From positions 62,001-126,000 of the forward strand of contig NZ_BIME01000009.1 of NCBI RefSeq assembly GCF_004000925.1: a DNA stretch of 64,000 nt, given 5' to 3'. The translations under genes and the position numbers were made by a program. Shown in pieces: positions 42,910-51,115 of this stretch. This DNA is from Paenibacillus illinoisensis NBRC 15959 (GTDB lineage Bacteria; Bacillota; Bacilli; Paenibacillales; Paenibacillaceae). The notes beneath the pieces were generated by a model. The model had not been told where the DNA came from. It did not search any database and was given only the letters and a program-made list of their open reading frames with translations. Within the stretch, counting starts at the first letter, position 1. Every line of letters starts with the position of its first letter.

Positions 42910-43645
42910 AACCATTGAATTGATGATGAAACACCGCTCAGTGCGGAAATTCAAGCCGGATCCGGTAAGCGAGGAGCAGCTTGCGACAATCGTGGCTGCC
43001 GGGCAGATGGCTTCCTCTTCCAGCAGTGTACAGGCATATAGCGTCGTTGCCGTGACGGAACCAGAACTAAAATCGAAGCTCGCTGCACTCGCAGGCAACC
43101 AGGCTTATGTGGAAGAATGCCCTGTTTTCCTCGTGTGGTGTGCAGACCTGTATCGTCTGAGTGATGCGGCGAAGCGCCACCAGCCGGAGAAGGAGTCGTA
43201 TGCCGATTCCACAGAGAATTTTATGGTAGCAACGATCGATGTGGCTCTTGCCTCCCAGAATGCCGCTCTGGCGGCTGAGTCGCTCGGTTTCGGGATTGTA
43301 TATATCGGCGGTCTGCGTAACAAGATTGAAGAAGTGACTGAACTGCTGGGACTGCCGGAAGGCGTATACCCTGTATTCGGCATGTGTGTCGGTATAGCCG
43401 ACCAGGAAACCGGCATCCGTCCGCGTCTGCCGCTGAATGCTGTTCTTCATCGTAATCGCTATGATGCCGAAGAGACGCTCCGAGGCGTGGAAAGTTATGA
43501 CGAAACCACTACAGCCTATATGAGAGCCCGCACGAATGGTGAACGTACGACGCCGTGGTCCGAATTGATGGCCAAACGCCTTACCGAGCCTGCACGTCTG
43601 CAGATGAAATCGTATCTCGAAGGCAGAGGGTTTATGAAACGTTAA
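42902..43645 (+). CDS. nfsA: NADPH-dependent FMN oxidoreductase, NfsA type
   Basis: Flavin nitroreductase of 247 residues in the NfsA/FRP group. Motifs: MMKHRSVRKFKPDPV at the N-terminus (FMN phosphate contacts), AGQMASSSSSVQAYSVV, and NAALAAESLGFGIVYIGGLRN. The C-terminal RARTNGERTTPWSELMAKRLTEP contains the Arg-rich NADPH-binding part. It reduces nitro-compounds, quinones or flavins. Co-translated with the TetR gene (8-bp overlap), so it may respond to the same toxic compounds. Confidence 0.92.
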   Translation: MNETIELMMKHRSVRKFKPDPVSEEQLATIVAAGQMASSSSSVQAYSVVAVTEPELKSKLAALAGNQAYVEECPVFLVWCADLYRLSDAAKRHQPEKESYADSTENFMVATIDVALASQNAALAAESLGFGIVYIGGLRNKIEEVTELLGLPEGVYPVFGMCVGIADQETGIRPRLPLNAVLHRNRYDAEETLRGVESYDETTTAYMRARTNGERTTPWSELMAKRLTEPARLQMKSYLEGRGFMKR

Positions 43646-43657
43646 TTAAGGTCAACG

Positions 43658-43692
43658 AAAAGGGTCATCCGGGAAGTCCGGCTGACCCTTTT
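43658..43692. terminator. Terminator between nfsA and the TatD gene
   Basis: Stem AAAAGGGTCATCCGG with CCGGCTGACCCTTTT, one mismatch, symmetrical A- and T-runs, so usable in both directions by the converging genes. Confidence 0.85.
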
Positions 43693-43713
43693 GTCGTCTA
43701 TCTGTGCTGTACA

Positions 43714-44520
43714 TTAAGGTAAACGGTAGAACCGCTTCGAGTTCTGGTAAAAGAGGCGTGCTGCCCGCTCGGTTCCCATGCCCGTGATCTCGCTCCAGGC
43801 CTGAATCACCTGTCTCGTCATGGCGGGATGTGTCATTCTTCCCTGAAACGGCCCTTCGAAAGGCCAGGGCCCGTCCGTCTCTGCCATAACCTGTTCAGAT
43901 GGATATTGTCTTGCCAGCTCACGAATCTCCTCTTCATACTGAATGTCTGGCGTAAAGGAGATGAAGTACCCGTTATCCGCCATCCGCCGCACGGTTTGAC
44001 GGGAACCCTTGAACCAGTGGAAATGGGCGCGTCTGACCTGATATTGTTCCAGCAAGTCGCATACGATGTCGGCATCTTCGTAAACGGCATGAAGCACGAT
44101 GGGTTTGTTATGCCGCTTGGCGAGTTGAATAAAGCGTTCGAGCAGCTCAATATATCCACTCTGCTCAAAAGCAAGTCCTGCCTGTTCTGCTTCCTGGCGA
44201 TTGTAGTAGGGCAGTCCAACTTCCCCGATGGCTACAGCTTGTTCGATATGCTTTTCAATCCAGTCGAAGAACAGGTTCTGATCCTGCGCTGATGGCAAGG
44301 GCTGTTCCGGATGGAAGCCAAAAGCCGGATAGATGAATCGGGGATTCTGTCTCGCCAGCTCCAGATTATCCTGTGCCGAGGTGATATTCATGGAAACGGC
44401 GATGACAGCCTCAACCTGTTGATCCGGGAAAGATTGCAGCATATGCTGCTGTTCCTCCACGGTATATTTGTCAAAATGGATATGAGCATCAATCAGTGGT
44501 GCAAAAGCTTGGGAATGCAT
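43714..44520 (-). CDS. TatD family metal-dependent hydrolase
   Basis: Amidohydrolase-fold protein of 268 residues. The metal-binding start LIDAHIHFDKY holds the HxH pair; further ligands are the Glu in AVAIGEVGLPYYN, His in IVLHAVYEDAD and His in RRAHFHWFKG, and the final Asp in VMAETDGPWPFEGP. TatD enzymes are 3'-5' DNases or phosphoesterases. The ATG at 44520 has AGGAGGG eight bases upstream. It is transcribed towards nfsA and separate from the thiamine unit. Confidence 0.88.
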   Translation of the reverse strand: MHSQAFAPLIDAHIHFDKYTVEEQQHMLQSFPDQQVEAVIAVSMNITSAQDNLELARQNPRFIYPAFGFHPEQPLPSAQDQNLFFDWIEKHIEQAVAIGEVGLPYYNRQEAEQAGLAFEQSGYIELLERFIQLAKRHNKPIVLHAVYEDADIVCDLLEQYQVRRAHFHWFKGSRQTVRRMADNGYFISFTPDIQYEEEIRELARQYPSEQVMAETDGPWPFEGPFQGRMTHPAMTRQVIQAWSEITGMGTERAARLFYQNSKRFYRLP

Positions 44521-44620
44521 GAAGTAGGCCCTCCTAGTCATCTATTATCTTTTGAAGGTTGATACGTGAATATGATGAATGCGGATCACTGTTTTGGAAA
44601 AATATAACGAAAAACCCGTG

Positions 44621-45529
44621 CTATGGAGTTAGCCGGGCTTTTTTCTGTTCTTCTTTCATCCACTCCGAAATCTGCCGTTTACGTTCGAGGAAAGCCTTCT
44701 CTTCCGTTATTTCTTCACGTCTTGGACGATCAAAAGGGACATGTACCTCATGCAGCACGGTCGCAGGTCGGTTGGATAACACATAGATTCGATCCGCAAG
44801 CAGCAGTGCCTCTTCGATATTGTGGGTGATAAACAGTACGGATCGGCGGTTTTGTTCCCATATATCGAGCAGCCATCGCTGCATGTCACTGCGTGTCAAC
44901 GCATCGAGGGCGCTGAAGGGCTCATCCAGCAGCATCAGTTCCTGCGGACTGAGCAGGGCACGTAAAAAGGCTACCCGCTGCTGCATACCGCCCGATAACA
45001 TGTGCGGATACGCCTGTTCAAACCCGCCCAAACCGACGCTGGAAAGCCACTTCCGTGCTTCCGCAAGCGCTTCTGCCTTGGGTGGCGTATGTGCTGACAC
45101 TTCCCCGGCAAGCAGCACGTTGTCTTCAATGGTACGCCAAGGAAAGAGAGCGGGCTGCTGCGGCATATAGCTGATTTTGCCCCGCTGCCCGGTAACATTC
45201 TGTCCGTTCATGAGAACCTGGCCTGTTTGGGGTTTCAACAACCCGCCAATGATATGGAACAACGTACTCTTGCCGCATCCGGAAGGCCCAACGATCGCTA
45301 CGAATTCGCCCTGCTCTACGGTCAGGGATAATCCGTTCAGGACTGACAGCTTGTTCCGTCGTTCCCGGAAGGAAGCATGGACGTCCTGTACTTCCAGTGC
45401 AGGCAGGCTCTGCTTACCCGAATCGGAGGTAGCGGTAGAAGCAGCAGTGCGGAGTGATTCTTCTCGAGTTGAAATTCCGGCGCTTCCGCCTGGTGCAGGT
45501 GGTGCCTGTTCGTTATATTTGAGTGTCAT
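44621..45529 (-). CDS. ABC ATPase of thiamine-precursor transporter (ThiZ-like)
   Basis: ATPase of the nitrate/sulfonate/thiamine-precursor class, 302 residues. An N-terminal extension of about 45 residues rich in Ala/Ser/Thr precedes LEVQDVHASFRERRNKLSVL. Walker A is GPSGCGKST, the Q-loop lies in YMPQQPALFPWRT, the signature is LSGGMQQRVAFLRALL and Walker B is LMLLDEPFSALDALTR, with the switch His in LFITHNIEEALLLADRI. Last gene of the TPP-riboswitch unit; 44 bp after the permease gene. A frame extending to 45748 overlaps the permease and is not used. Confidence 0.9.
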   Translation of the reverse strand: MTLKYNEQAPPAPGGSAGISTREESLRTAASTATSDSGKQSLPALEVQDVHASFRERRNKLSVLNGLSLTVEQGEFVAIVGPSGCGKSTLFHIIGGLLKPQTGQVLMNGQNVTGQRGKISYMPQQPALFPWRTIEDNVLLAGEVSAHTPPKAEALAEARKWLSSVGLGGFEQAYPHMLSGGMQQRVAFLRALLSPQELMLLDEPFSALDALTRSDMQRWLLDIWEQNRRSVLFITHNIEEALLLADRIYVLSNRPATVLHEVHVPFDRPRREEITEEKAFLERKRQISEWMKEEQKKARLTP

Positions 45530-45573
45530 CTCACATTCACTTCCTAACCTTGTATAGTGCTTCTGCCGCGATT

Positions 45574-46332
45574 TCAGCGCTTCTGTGGTCGCCAGCGAAC
45601 GAGCAGCTTCTCCAGCAGGGCAATGAACAGGAAGAGCAGCAGGCTGAGCGCGACAATAATCATGATTGCAACGAATAAACGATCTGTCCGGTAAGCGGAC
45701 TTCTGAAGCATCATGTAATATCCGATCCCTTTGTCGGCTCCGATCCATTCGGCAATAATGGCACCCATGACGCTGTAAGTCGCGGCAATCTTGACGCCGG
45801 AGAAGATGGAAGGCAGTGCGTGCGGGAGCTCCAGCTTCCAGAAAATTGGGCCGCGTCTTGCTCCCGCCATGCGCATGTAATTCATCATGGCAGCATCCGT
45901 ACGTGTCAGGCCGTCCATGGCAGCGACGGCAACGGGGAAGAAGCAGACCAGGATGATGGTAATCAGTTTGGGCAGCAGTCCGAATCCGAACCAGATCAGC
46001 AGGAGCGGAGCGAGCGCAATCGTCGGTATATTTTGACTAAGAATAAGTAAAGGATACAGGGCAGATTTCAGAAAAGGAATCAGATGCAGCACCATCGCGA
46101 TCAGCAGCCCAACCAGCGTGCCGGCGGCGAAGCCAACTAATGTAAGTTGAATGGTCGCCCAGGCATGCATGCCCAGGCGTTCTGCTTGGGAAGCGGCTTC
46201 GTGCGCGATGTCCGAAGGTGCGGGCAGCATCCATTTCTCAATATGAAACAGGGACACGGCGCCCTGCCATATGGCTATAAAGAGAATAACCGCCACAATG
46301 GGCGGCCATACACTTTTGAAGTACGTATGCAT
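45574..46332 (-). CDS. ABC permease of thiamine-precursor transporter (ThiX-like)
   Basis: Membrane subunit of 252 residues with about six helices, same class as SsuC/TauC/ThiX. N-terminal helix WPPIVAVILFIAIWQGAVSLF; the ATPase loop MNYMRMAGARRGPIFWKLELPHALPSIFSGVKIA is clear. Its start overlaps the stop of the thiamine-binding protein gene by one base. The TPP riboswitch and the NMT1-type binding protein point to import of a thiamine precursor such as the pyrimidine HMP or its formylamino derivative. Confidence 0.9.
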   Translation of the reverse strand: MHTYFKSVWPPIVAVILFIAIWQGAVSLFHIEKWMLPAPSDIAHEAASQAERLGMHAWATIQLTLVGFAAGTLVGLLIAMVLHLIPFLKSALYPLLILSQNIPTIALAPLLLIWFGFGLLPKLITIILVCFFPVAVAAMDGLTRTDAAMMNYMRMAGARRGPIFWKLELPHALPSIFSGVKIAATYSVMGAIIAEWIGADKGIGYYMMLQKSAYRTDRLFVAIMIIVALSLLLFLFIALLEKLLVRWRPQKR

Positions 46333-46622
46333 TAGCGATATTTCTCCGTCAGGGTATCCATGCTGAAGCCGTTCGGGCTGTGGGCGATTTTGATCTGGGA
46401 GATGATGCTTGGACTGCCAGCCTCCACGAGCACCTCATGCATTTTACGGACAACTTCCAGCAGTTCCTCCAGCTCACCCTCCATTGTAGTGTCGAGCGGA
46501 TTGACCTGATATTTCAAGCCGGATTGCTGAATCACTTCGATGGCCCGATCTACATAAGGATACGAATTTTCGCCATTCGGCGTTTTGGGAATCACTTGAA
46601 TGCTAAGCAGTGTACTTGCCAT
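46332..46622 (-). CDS. Thiamine-binding protein, MTH1187/YkoF-like
   Basis: Small ferredoxin-like-fold protein of 96 residues (PF01910 type): STLLSIQVIPKT, YPYVDRAIEVIQQSGLKYQVNPLDTTMEGELEELLEVV and the final strand SQIKIAH. Family members such as YkoF bind thiamine or its precursor and are cytosolic. AAAGGAGCCGTGATCTC precedes the ATG. Encoded between the binding protein and permease genes of the TPP-regulated operon. It may bind the imported pyrimidine or sense thiamine. Confidence 0.88.
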   Translation of the reverse strand: MASTLLSIQVIPKTPNGENSYPYVDRAIEVIQQSGLKYQVNPLDTTMEGELEELLEVVRKMHEVLVEAGSPSIISQIKIAHSPNGFSMDTLTEKYR

Positions 46623-46651
46623 GAGAGATCACGGCTCCTTTCGATTCAACT

Positions 46652-47692
46652 TTATTGGGGTAGAAATTCGTTCGTATAGGCTTCGGATACATCGATCTGC
46701 TCATCAAGCAGTTTTTTGCTGAACATCCAGTCCGTGTAGTTCTGCCACACTTCCTGTTTTTGCTCACCCCAGCGTGGAGCATCATCCTTGTATTTCGGGC
46801 TCAGCCATTTCTGACTTGCCACCACAAGGTCCTTATCGAGATCAGGTACAGCCTTGATTAAAATGTCTGCCGCTTCTTCGGGATGATCAATCGCATATTG
46901 ATACCCTTCGGAAGTAGCCTTCATAAACGACTTTACCAGCTCCGGGTCATTCTGAATGGTCTGCTCGTTCGTCACGAGTACAGGCGTGTAATAGTCCAGC
47001 GCATCGGAATAATCCTTCACATACAGCATGTCGAGGGGTTCACCGCGCAGTTCGGCTTCAATGCCGGTCCATGCATAGAAAATCCATGCAAAATCAATGT
47101 CCCGTTTCACTGCGGTAAAAAAGTCAGCGTCGCCCATATTGATATTTTTTACTTTGGACACATCGGCGCCTTCGCCTTCCATAATGGATTGCATAACCGC
47201 TTCTTCAACGGGTGATCCCCAGCCGCCATAGGATTTGCCTTCGAAATCCTTGGGTGATTTAATGTTTCGATCCACCGGAGCGGCGAATCCAGATGTATTA
47301 TGCTGAATGACAGCTGCAATGGAGACGAGCGGAACGTCCTGTGTACGGGCCTGCGTTACGCTCTCCTGATAACTTACCCCAAAAGGAACTTCGTTTGAGG
47401 CTACCATCGTATCCGCACCGCCGGCTCCCGGCTGCACAATCTCGACATTCAAGCCTTCTGCTTGGTAAAACCCTTGATCCACGGCGGCATAAAGCCCGGT
47501 ATGATTCGTATTGGGTGTCCAGTCGAGCACGACCTTAACATCCTTCAATGCTGCGCTGTCACCTTCGCTGCTGTTTTCAGTGGTGCTGCTGCCGTTCTGT
47601 CCTGCAGGCGCTGCTTCCTTGCTGCCGCATGCAGCGACGGTGACCAGTGTCACACACAAGAGCAGGAGTCCGATCATTTTACGCCATCTCAT
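46652..47692 (-). CDS. Thiamine-precursor-binding lipoprotein (NMT1/ThiY-like)
   Basis: Substrate-binding lipoprotein, 346 residues, NMT1/THI5 class. Lipobox VAAC follows a short signal peptide starting MRWRKMIGLLL. Family motifs: VKVVLDWTPNTNHTGLYAAVDQGFYQAEGLNVEIVQPG, where the Trp and downstream acidic residues hold the pyrimidine, and FGVSYQESVTQARTQDVPLVSIAAVIQHNTSGF. AAGGAGAG precedes the ATG at 47692; the longer frame to 47977 runs into the riboswitch and is rejected. First gene of the unit. Confidence 0.92.
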   Translation of the reverse strand: MRWRKMIGLLLLCVTLVTVAACGSKEAAPAGQNGSSTTENSSEGDSAALKDVKVVLDWTPNTNHTGLYAAVDQGFYQAEGLNVEIVQPGAGGADTMVASNEVPFGVSYQESVTQARTQDVPLVSIAAVIQHNTSGFAAPVDRNIKSPKDFEGKSYGGWGSPVEEAVMQSIMEGEGADVSKVKNINMGDADFFTAVKRDIDFAWIFYAWTGIEAELRGEPLDMLYVKDYSDALDYYTPVLVTNEQTIQNDPELVKSFMKATSEGYQYAIDHPEEAADILIKAVPDLDKDLVVASQKWLSPKYKDDAPRWGEQKQEVWQNYTDWMFSKKLLDEQIDVSEAYTNEFLPQ

Positions 47693-47833
47693 CTTGTTTT
47701 TCTCTCCTTCATATGGTCCGGCCAGTGGCGCGGGGTACTCCTTGGCTTCATATCCAAGCATGGTGCATAAATCCTTTGATTTATACCAGCTATGATCCGG
47801 ATGACGTACTTTTTGTGTCAAAAAGATACCATC

Positions 47834-48006
47834 AAAAAAAGCGCCCCGTAATCCGGGACGCGTGCAGGCGTTAGAGAGGTGGCTGCAGCACATGGCTGGG
47901 CCAATTCGATATACTCCGATTCCTACGCTGGCATGATCCAGATCAGGTCTAAGGGTTAGTATCTTGATGGGATACACTCTCAGCCGGCCAATTCCGACTC
48001 CCCTGG
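47834..48006 (-). promoter_or_regulatory. TPP riboswitch (THI element) with terminator
   Basis: On the minus strand the leader shows the key TPP aptamer parts in order: GGGGAGT near 48000, GGCTGAGAG (47979-47987), ACCCTTAGACCTGATCTGGA and then TCATGCCAGCGTAGGAAT (to about 47919). Downstream, GCGTCCCGG-ATTA-CGGGGCGC followed by seven T (47834-47861) is an intrinsic terminator. Binding of thiamine pyrophosphate should favour termination and switch off the precursor importer. Confidence 0.93.
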
Positions 48007-48216
48007 GAAACTATGAAGTTACGGGCATTACTAGGTGTAATTATAGGCCAGAGGCCGGGATGTGTCCAGTCAAGAACTGGTGGAATAGCCAAGGGGGATT
48101 GCTTTGGGGAATGTATCGAATATCCGGAAGGATATGCGGATCGGAATCGATCTTTGTTTGAAGGCAGACGGGTACATGTTATTTCTGGTATGGAATATTC
48201 CTTAAGCAATATATGT
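48007..48216. other. Intergenic region between TPP riboswitch and VOC gene
   Basis: About 210 bp between the start of the riboswitch leader and the end of the VOC protein gene. It should hold the promoter for the riboswitch transcript on the minus strand, but I see no clear -35/-10 pair. An open frame on the plus strand crosses it and the VOC gene; it lacks a ribosome-binding site. Confidence 0.5.
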
Positions 48217-48606
48217 TTAGCGCTGGAAAAACTCAATCCATTCCTTTTCTGGTCCATAGATGAAGAAATATCGATAGCCGTTGGGCAGCGTAATGATCTC
48301 CCCGTCGATAAACTCGGCCTCCGTCGCCTGGATACGCTTATATTCCGCATCAAGGTCCTCCACGTGGATAGCGAAATGGTGCACCGTTCCTTCGGAAGGC
48401 AGTTTATCGCTGTATCCCTGAATCAATTCAATCTCCGTTTCATCACTACCATGGAAGCCAAGGAAAGCGAGCTGAATAACACCATTCGTGTGGGTTACCC
48501 GATCTTTCAATTCCAGTCCTACAATCTCCGTATAGAAACGCAGTGTTGTCTCCAGATCACGTACAGCAATGCCGATGTGGTCAATACGTTTTTGAAAACC
48601 CATCAT
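48217..48606 (-). CDS. VOC family protein (glyoxalase/dioxygenase fold)
   Basis: Single-domain vicinal-oxygen-chelate protein of 129 residues. It begins RIDHIGIAVRDLETTLRFYTEIVGLEL, with the first metal-ligand His, and contains VHHFAIHVEDLDAEYKRIQ with the second His and a late Glu in PEKEWIEFFQR. The set His-His-Glu resembles methylmalonyl-CoA epimerase and glyoxalase-type sites. Substrate unknown. GGGAGG lies 5 bases before the first of two ATGs. Confidence 0.87.
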   Translation of the reverse strand: MMGFQKRIDHIGIAVRDLETTLRFYTEIVGLELKDRVTHTNGVIQLAFLGFHGSDETEIELIQGYSDKLPSEGTVHHFAIHVEDLDAEYKRIQATEAEFIDGEIITLPNGYRYFFIYGPEKEWIEFFQR

Positions 48607-48775
48607 GAAAACCTCCCAAGTTCAGAAAATCGTTTCTTACATATTAAGGGATATGATAGATTCCCAATTCCGAGTTGTCAAATGTGATTTTATTTAAATT
48701 CACAGAATGTTCACTTATGTGGAGATATTCGCGATCTTTATAATTGGCAGAGTAAACAGAGAGGATGAGAGATAG

Positions 48776-49276
48776 TTGCCAACCACGAAGAAAGAACATA
48801 TTTATTTTGGCTTGATGATGTGTACAGGAATGGTCATCGTGATGATGTCCTTCAACCTGATTTACAACGGATTAATCGGTAGATTATCCCCACTTGAATT
48901 ACTGTTTCAGTTTGTTTTGTGTTTTGCTATTGCTTTCCTGGTGGAATCCTTTGTTGTCGGTCCGGTAGCCCAGAAAGTTGCTTTTTCACTGCCGTTTGAC
49001 AAGTCCAACAAGCTTCTCGGTATTGTGGCCATGTCTTGCTGCATGGTTGTTGGCATGGTTTTGATCATGTCCTTGTATGGTATGGTCACGTCTTATTTTG
49101 CGAATCAGTTGGTGGGTAAACCGCTCCTCGAAACCTATCTTCACACCATCGCTCGTAACTTTAGCCTGGCCCTTCCGCTGCAGCTTCTCATTATTGGGCC
49201 CCTTGTTCGATATGTATTCCGTACATTTATTAAAGGGAAAGAAGTGGTAGCTCCCTTGATCAACAATGAAGCTTAG
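48776..49276 (+). CDS. DUF2798 family membrane protein
   Basis: Membrane protein of 166 residues with four helices in two similar halves (FGLMMCTGMVIVMMSFNLIYNG and LGIVAMSCCMVVGMVLIMSLYGM), the DUF2798 pattern. Each half ends with a PVAQK/PLVRY-type motif (VVGPVAQKVAF, LIIGPLVRYVF). It starts with TTG after GAGGATGAGAG, a moderate site. Function unknown. Confidence 0.83.
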   Translation: MPTTKKEHIYFGLMMCTGMVIVMMSFNLIYNGLIGRLSPLELLFQFVLCFAIAFLVESFVVGPVAQKVAFSLPFDKSNKLLGIVAMSCCMVVGMVLIMSLYGMVTSYFANQLVGKPLLETYLHTIARNFSLALPLQLLIIGPLVRYVFRTFIKGKEVVAPLINNEA

Positions 49277-49421
49277 TAAACCTGCTGAATGTAATTCATA
49301 AATTAATGCTAATATTTTTTTACTACAGAAATGAAATAACCTGCCGCATACTATTTCCTGGGCAATCATGATGTAGACCATTGAATGGCACGAGTTTCAC
49401 TCTACAGTGCGATAATTGAAG

Positions 49422-49459
49422 CAAAAAGGGCTCCGAAGCATGCGCTGCGGAACCTCTTT
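49422..49459 (-). terminator. Terminator after the MFS transporter gene
   Basis: Hairpin AAAGAGGTTCCG ... CGGAGCCCTTTTTG on the minus strand with five T at its end. Confidence 0.75.
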
Positions 49460-49506
49460 ACATTATAGCTTAACTGGTGAATTTAATACGATTCGCAAGA
49501 CGGTAA

Positions 49507-50739
49507 TCAAAGGGAAGCTGCATGTTGTCTGCTCTGCCACTGATAAGCAACCAAGCTGATTACAAGCAGACCTGCAGAAAATAGCGCAAGCATCCATGTG
49601 GATTGATTAACGTCCAGATGATCCAGACTCCAACCGGTAAGCAGAGGCAGAATGGCGCCGCCGACTCCGCCAGATGCAATCAGGATACTGGGTGTAGACT
49701 CTTCTGTTCCTGGCAGCATTTTGCTGGCAAAAACGAGAGCAATGGAGAAAACCCCTGAAAACGCCAGCCCAAGCAGGAGAATAATTAGAAAAGCAGACCA
49801 GATCTGGTTGGTAAACGGAAAAATGGCCATTAGCAGCACAGCTGCCAGACAGCTGTACAAAATGTACACGCGATACTGGAACTTTTCAGCGATATATCCG
49901 GCGAAGAGTCTTCCAACAGACATCGCGATCCAAAAGCAGGTAACACTAAGTGCTGCTCCAGCTTCCTTCATGTTCATTTTTTCAATCAGAATGGCAGGCA
50001 TGAAGTTGGCAAGACTCATCTCCGTGCCGACATAGAGAAAGAAAAATACAACGAATAAGATCATCAGGGCCAGATTACGGCCTCGATAGATTGAACTGGT
50101 AGTGTCACGGTCTGAAGGAGACACACCATCAGAAGCTTCCACCGCATGGATGTGTCCAGCAGCGGCATCTGGCTGGCGCCTGCTGAGTGCATGATCCAGC
50201 TCCCCGAATGACATTCTGGCCCAGAAGAGGAATGTCAGTGCTGAACAGACGGCAACGACGAGGAAGGACATGCGCCAGTACCCTGCCGAGATCAGACCGC
50301 TGGCGATCAGCGGCATGACCATGGCTCCGATTCCGAATAATACTTCAAGCTTGCTCATCGCAACTGCGGTATTTTCTTTGATGGCGGCAATGATGATCGT
50401 ACCGATTACGGCTTCAATCATGCCGAATCCGAAACCGGCTGCGGGTGCAATGATGAACATGAGACCCCATGGAGGCAGCAGCATATAGGATAACTCTGCA
50501 ATGCATAGCAGAGCTGCAGCGATAAGTAACCCGCCGCGTTTGCCAAAGCGACGATTTAACGGAGGGGATAACAGTACACCGCCCAGGAATCCGGCAAATT
50601 GGGCAAAGATCAGTGTTCCTCCCTGACTGTAATCTTTGCCATAATGTTCTAGTGCGACAGGCAGAATGGAACCGAGGACCACGTGTGCAAGTCCGATAAG
50701 AAAATAGGACAGGCAGCCGATCCATAACAATTTTTTCAT
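49507..50739 (-). CDS. MFS transporter
   Basis: Major facilitator of 410 residues, twelve helices with a central cytosolic loop after helix six (FGELDHALSRRQPDAAAGH...). The signature between helices two and three is GGVLLSPPLNRRFGKRGGLL. It resembles the FucP/YfkF-like group of sugar or metabolite transporters; substrate unknown. AAGGAGTTCTCC precedes the ATG. It is divergent from the T-box serS leader, which begins about 110-150 bp away. Confidence 0.9.
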   Translation of the reverse strand: MKKLLWIGCLSYFLIGLAHVVLGSILPVALEHYGKDYSQGGTLIFAQFAGFLGGVLLSPPLNRRFGKRGGLLIAAALLCIAELSYMLLPPWGLMFIIAPAAGFGFGMIEAVIGTIIIAAIKENTAVAMSKLEVLFGIGAMVMPLIASGLISAGYWRMSFLVVAVCSALTFLFWARMSFGELDHALSRRQPDAAAGHIHAVEASDGVSPSDRDTTSSIYRGRNLALMILFVVFFFLYVGTEMSLANFMPAILIEKMNMKEAGAALSVTCFWIAMSVGRLFAGYIAEKFQYRVYILYSCLAAVLLMAIFPFTNQIWSAFLIILLLGLAFSGVFSIALVFASKMLPGTEESTPSILIASGGVGGAILPLLTGWSLDHLDVNQSTWMLALFSAGLLVISLVAYQWQSRQHAASL

Positions 50740-50848
50740 GGAGAACTCCTTCTATACCTATGTACAATTTAAGGTCAGCTTACTTTGGCTCATACGTCCG
50801 AGTGCAAACAAGTCTATCATAACAGCATGTGTAAGGATTTGGTAGGAC

Positions 50849-50878
50849 TTGCAAAGTGGTTCATGGTTCGTATATACT
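50849..50878 (+). promoter_or_regulatory. serS promoter
   Basis: TTGCAA and TATACT separated by 18 bases, just upstream of the T-box leader. The predicted transcript start is about 50885. Confidence 0.6.
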
Positions 50879-50884
50879 GAGACA

Positions 50885-51096
50885 CAACAATTACAGATCG
50901 GAACCATGCCGTTGAAGAGCATCCAACTCGGAGGCGTTATCGCCAGGGGAGCGAATCCATCCCCAAGTTAACCGGAACCGCCCGTTATCGCGGACCAAGA
51001 GGCTGGAACAGGTTATCCTGATTCGGCAAGTTGGGTGGCACCGCGAGCAGAGCGCTCCTCGTCCCAAGGGATGAGGGCGCTCTTTGCATTTTTTTA
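50885..51096 (+). ncRNA. T-box leader controlling serS
   Basis: Uncharged-tRNA-sensing leader. The T-box core GGGTGGCACCGCGAG lies at 51033-51047; its UGGC bulge matches the GCCA end of tRNA-Ser. A terminator follows (AGAGCGCTCCTCGTCCC with its complement, 51049-51082) and ends in seven T. The specifier loop of stem I (about 50890-50960) contains AGC and TCC triplets, either of which could be the serine codon; I could not fix which. With uncharged tRNA-Ser bound, the antiterminator forms and serS is expressed. Confidence 0.92.
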
Positions 51097-51115
51097 GCCA
51101 AAGGAGACGGTGACC

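Noticed and set aside
48013..48687. 224-codon open frame on the plus strand
   Set aside because: Crosses the TPP riboswitch leader and is antisense to the VOC gene; no ribosome-binding site.
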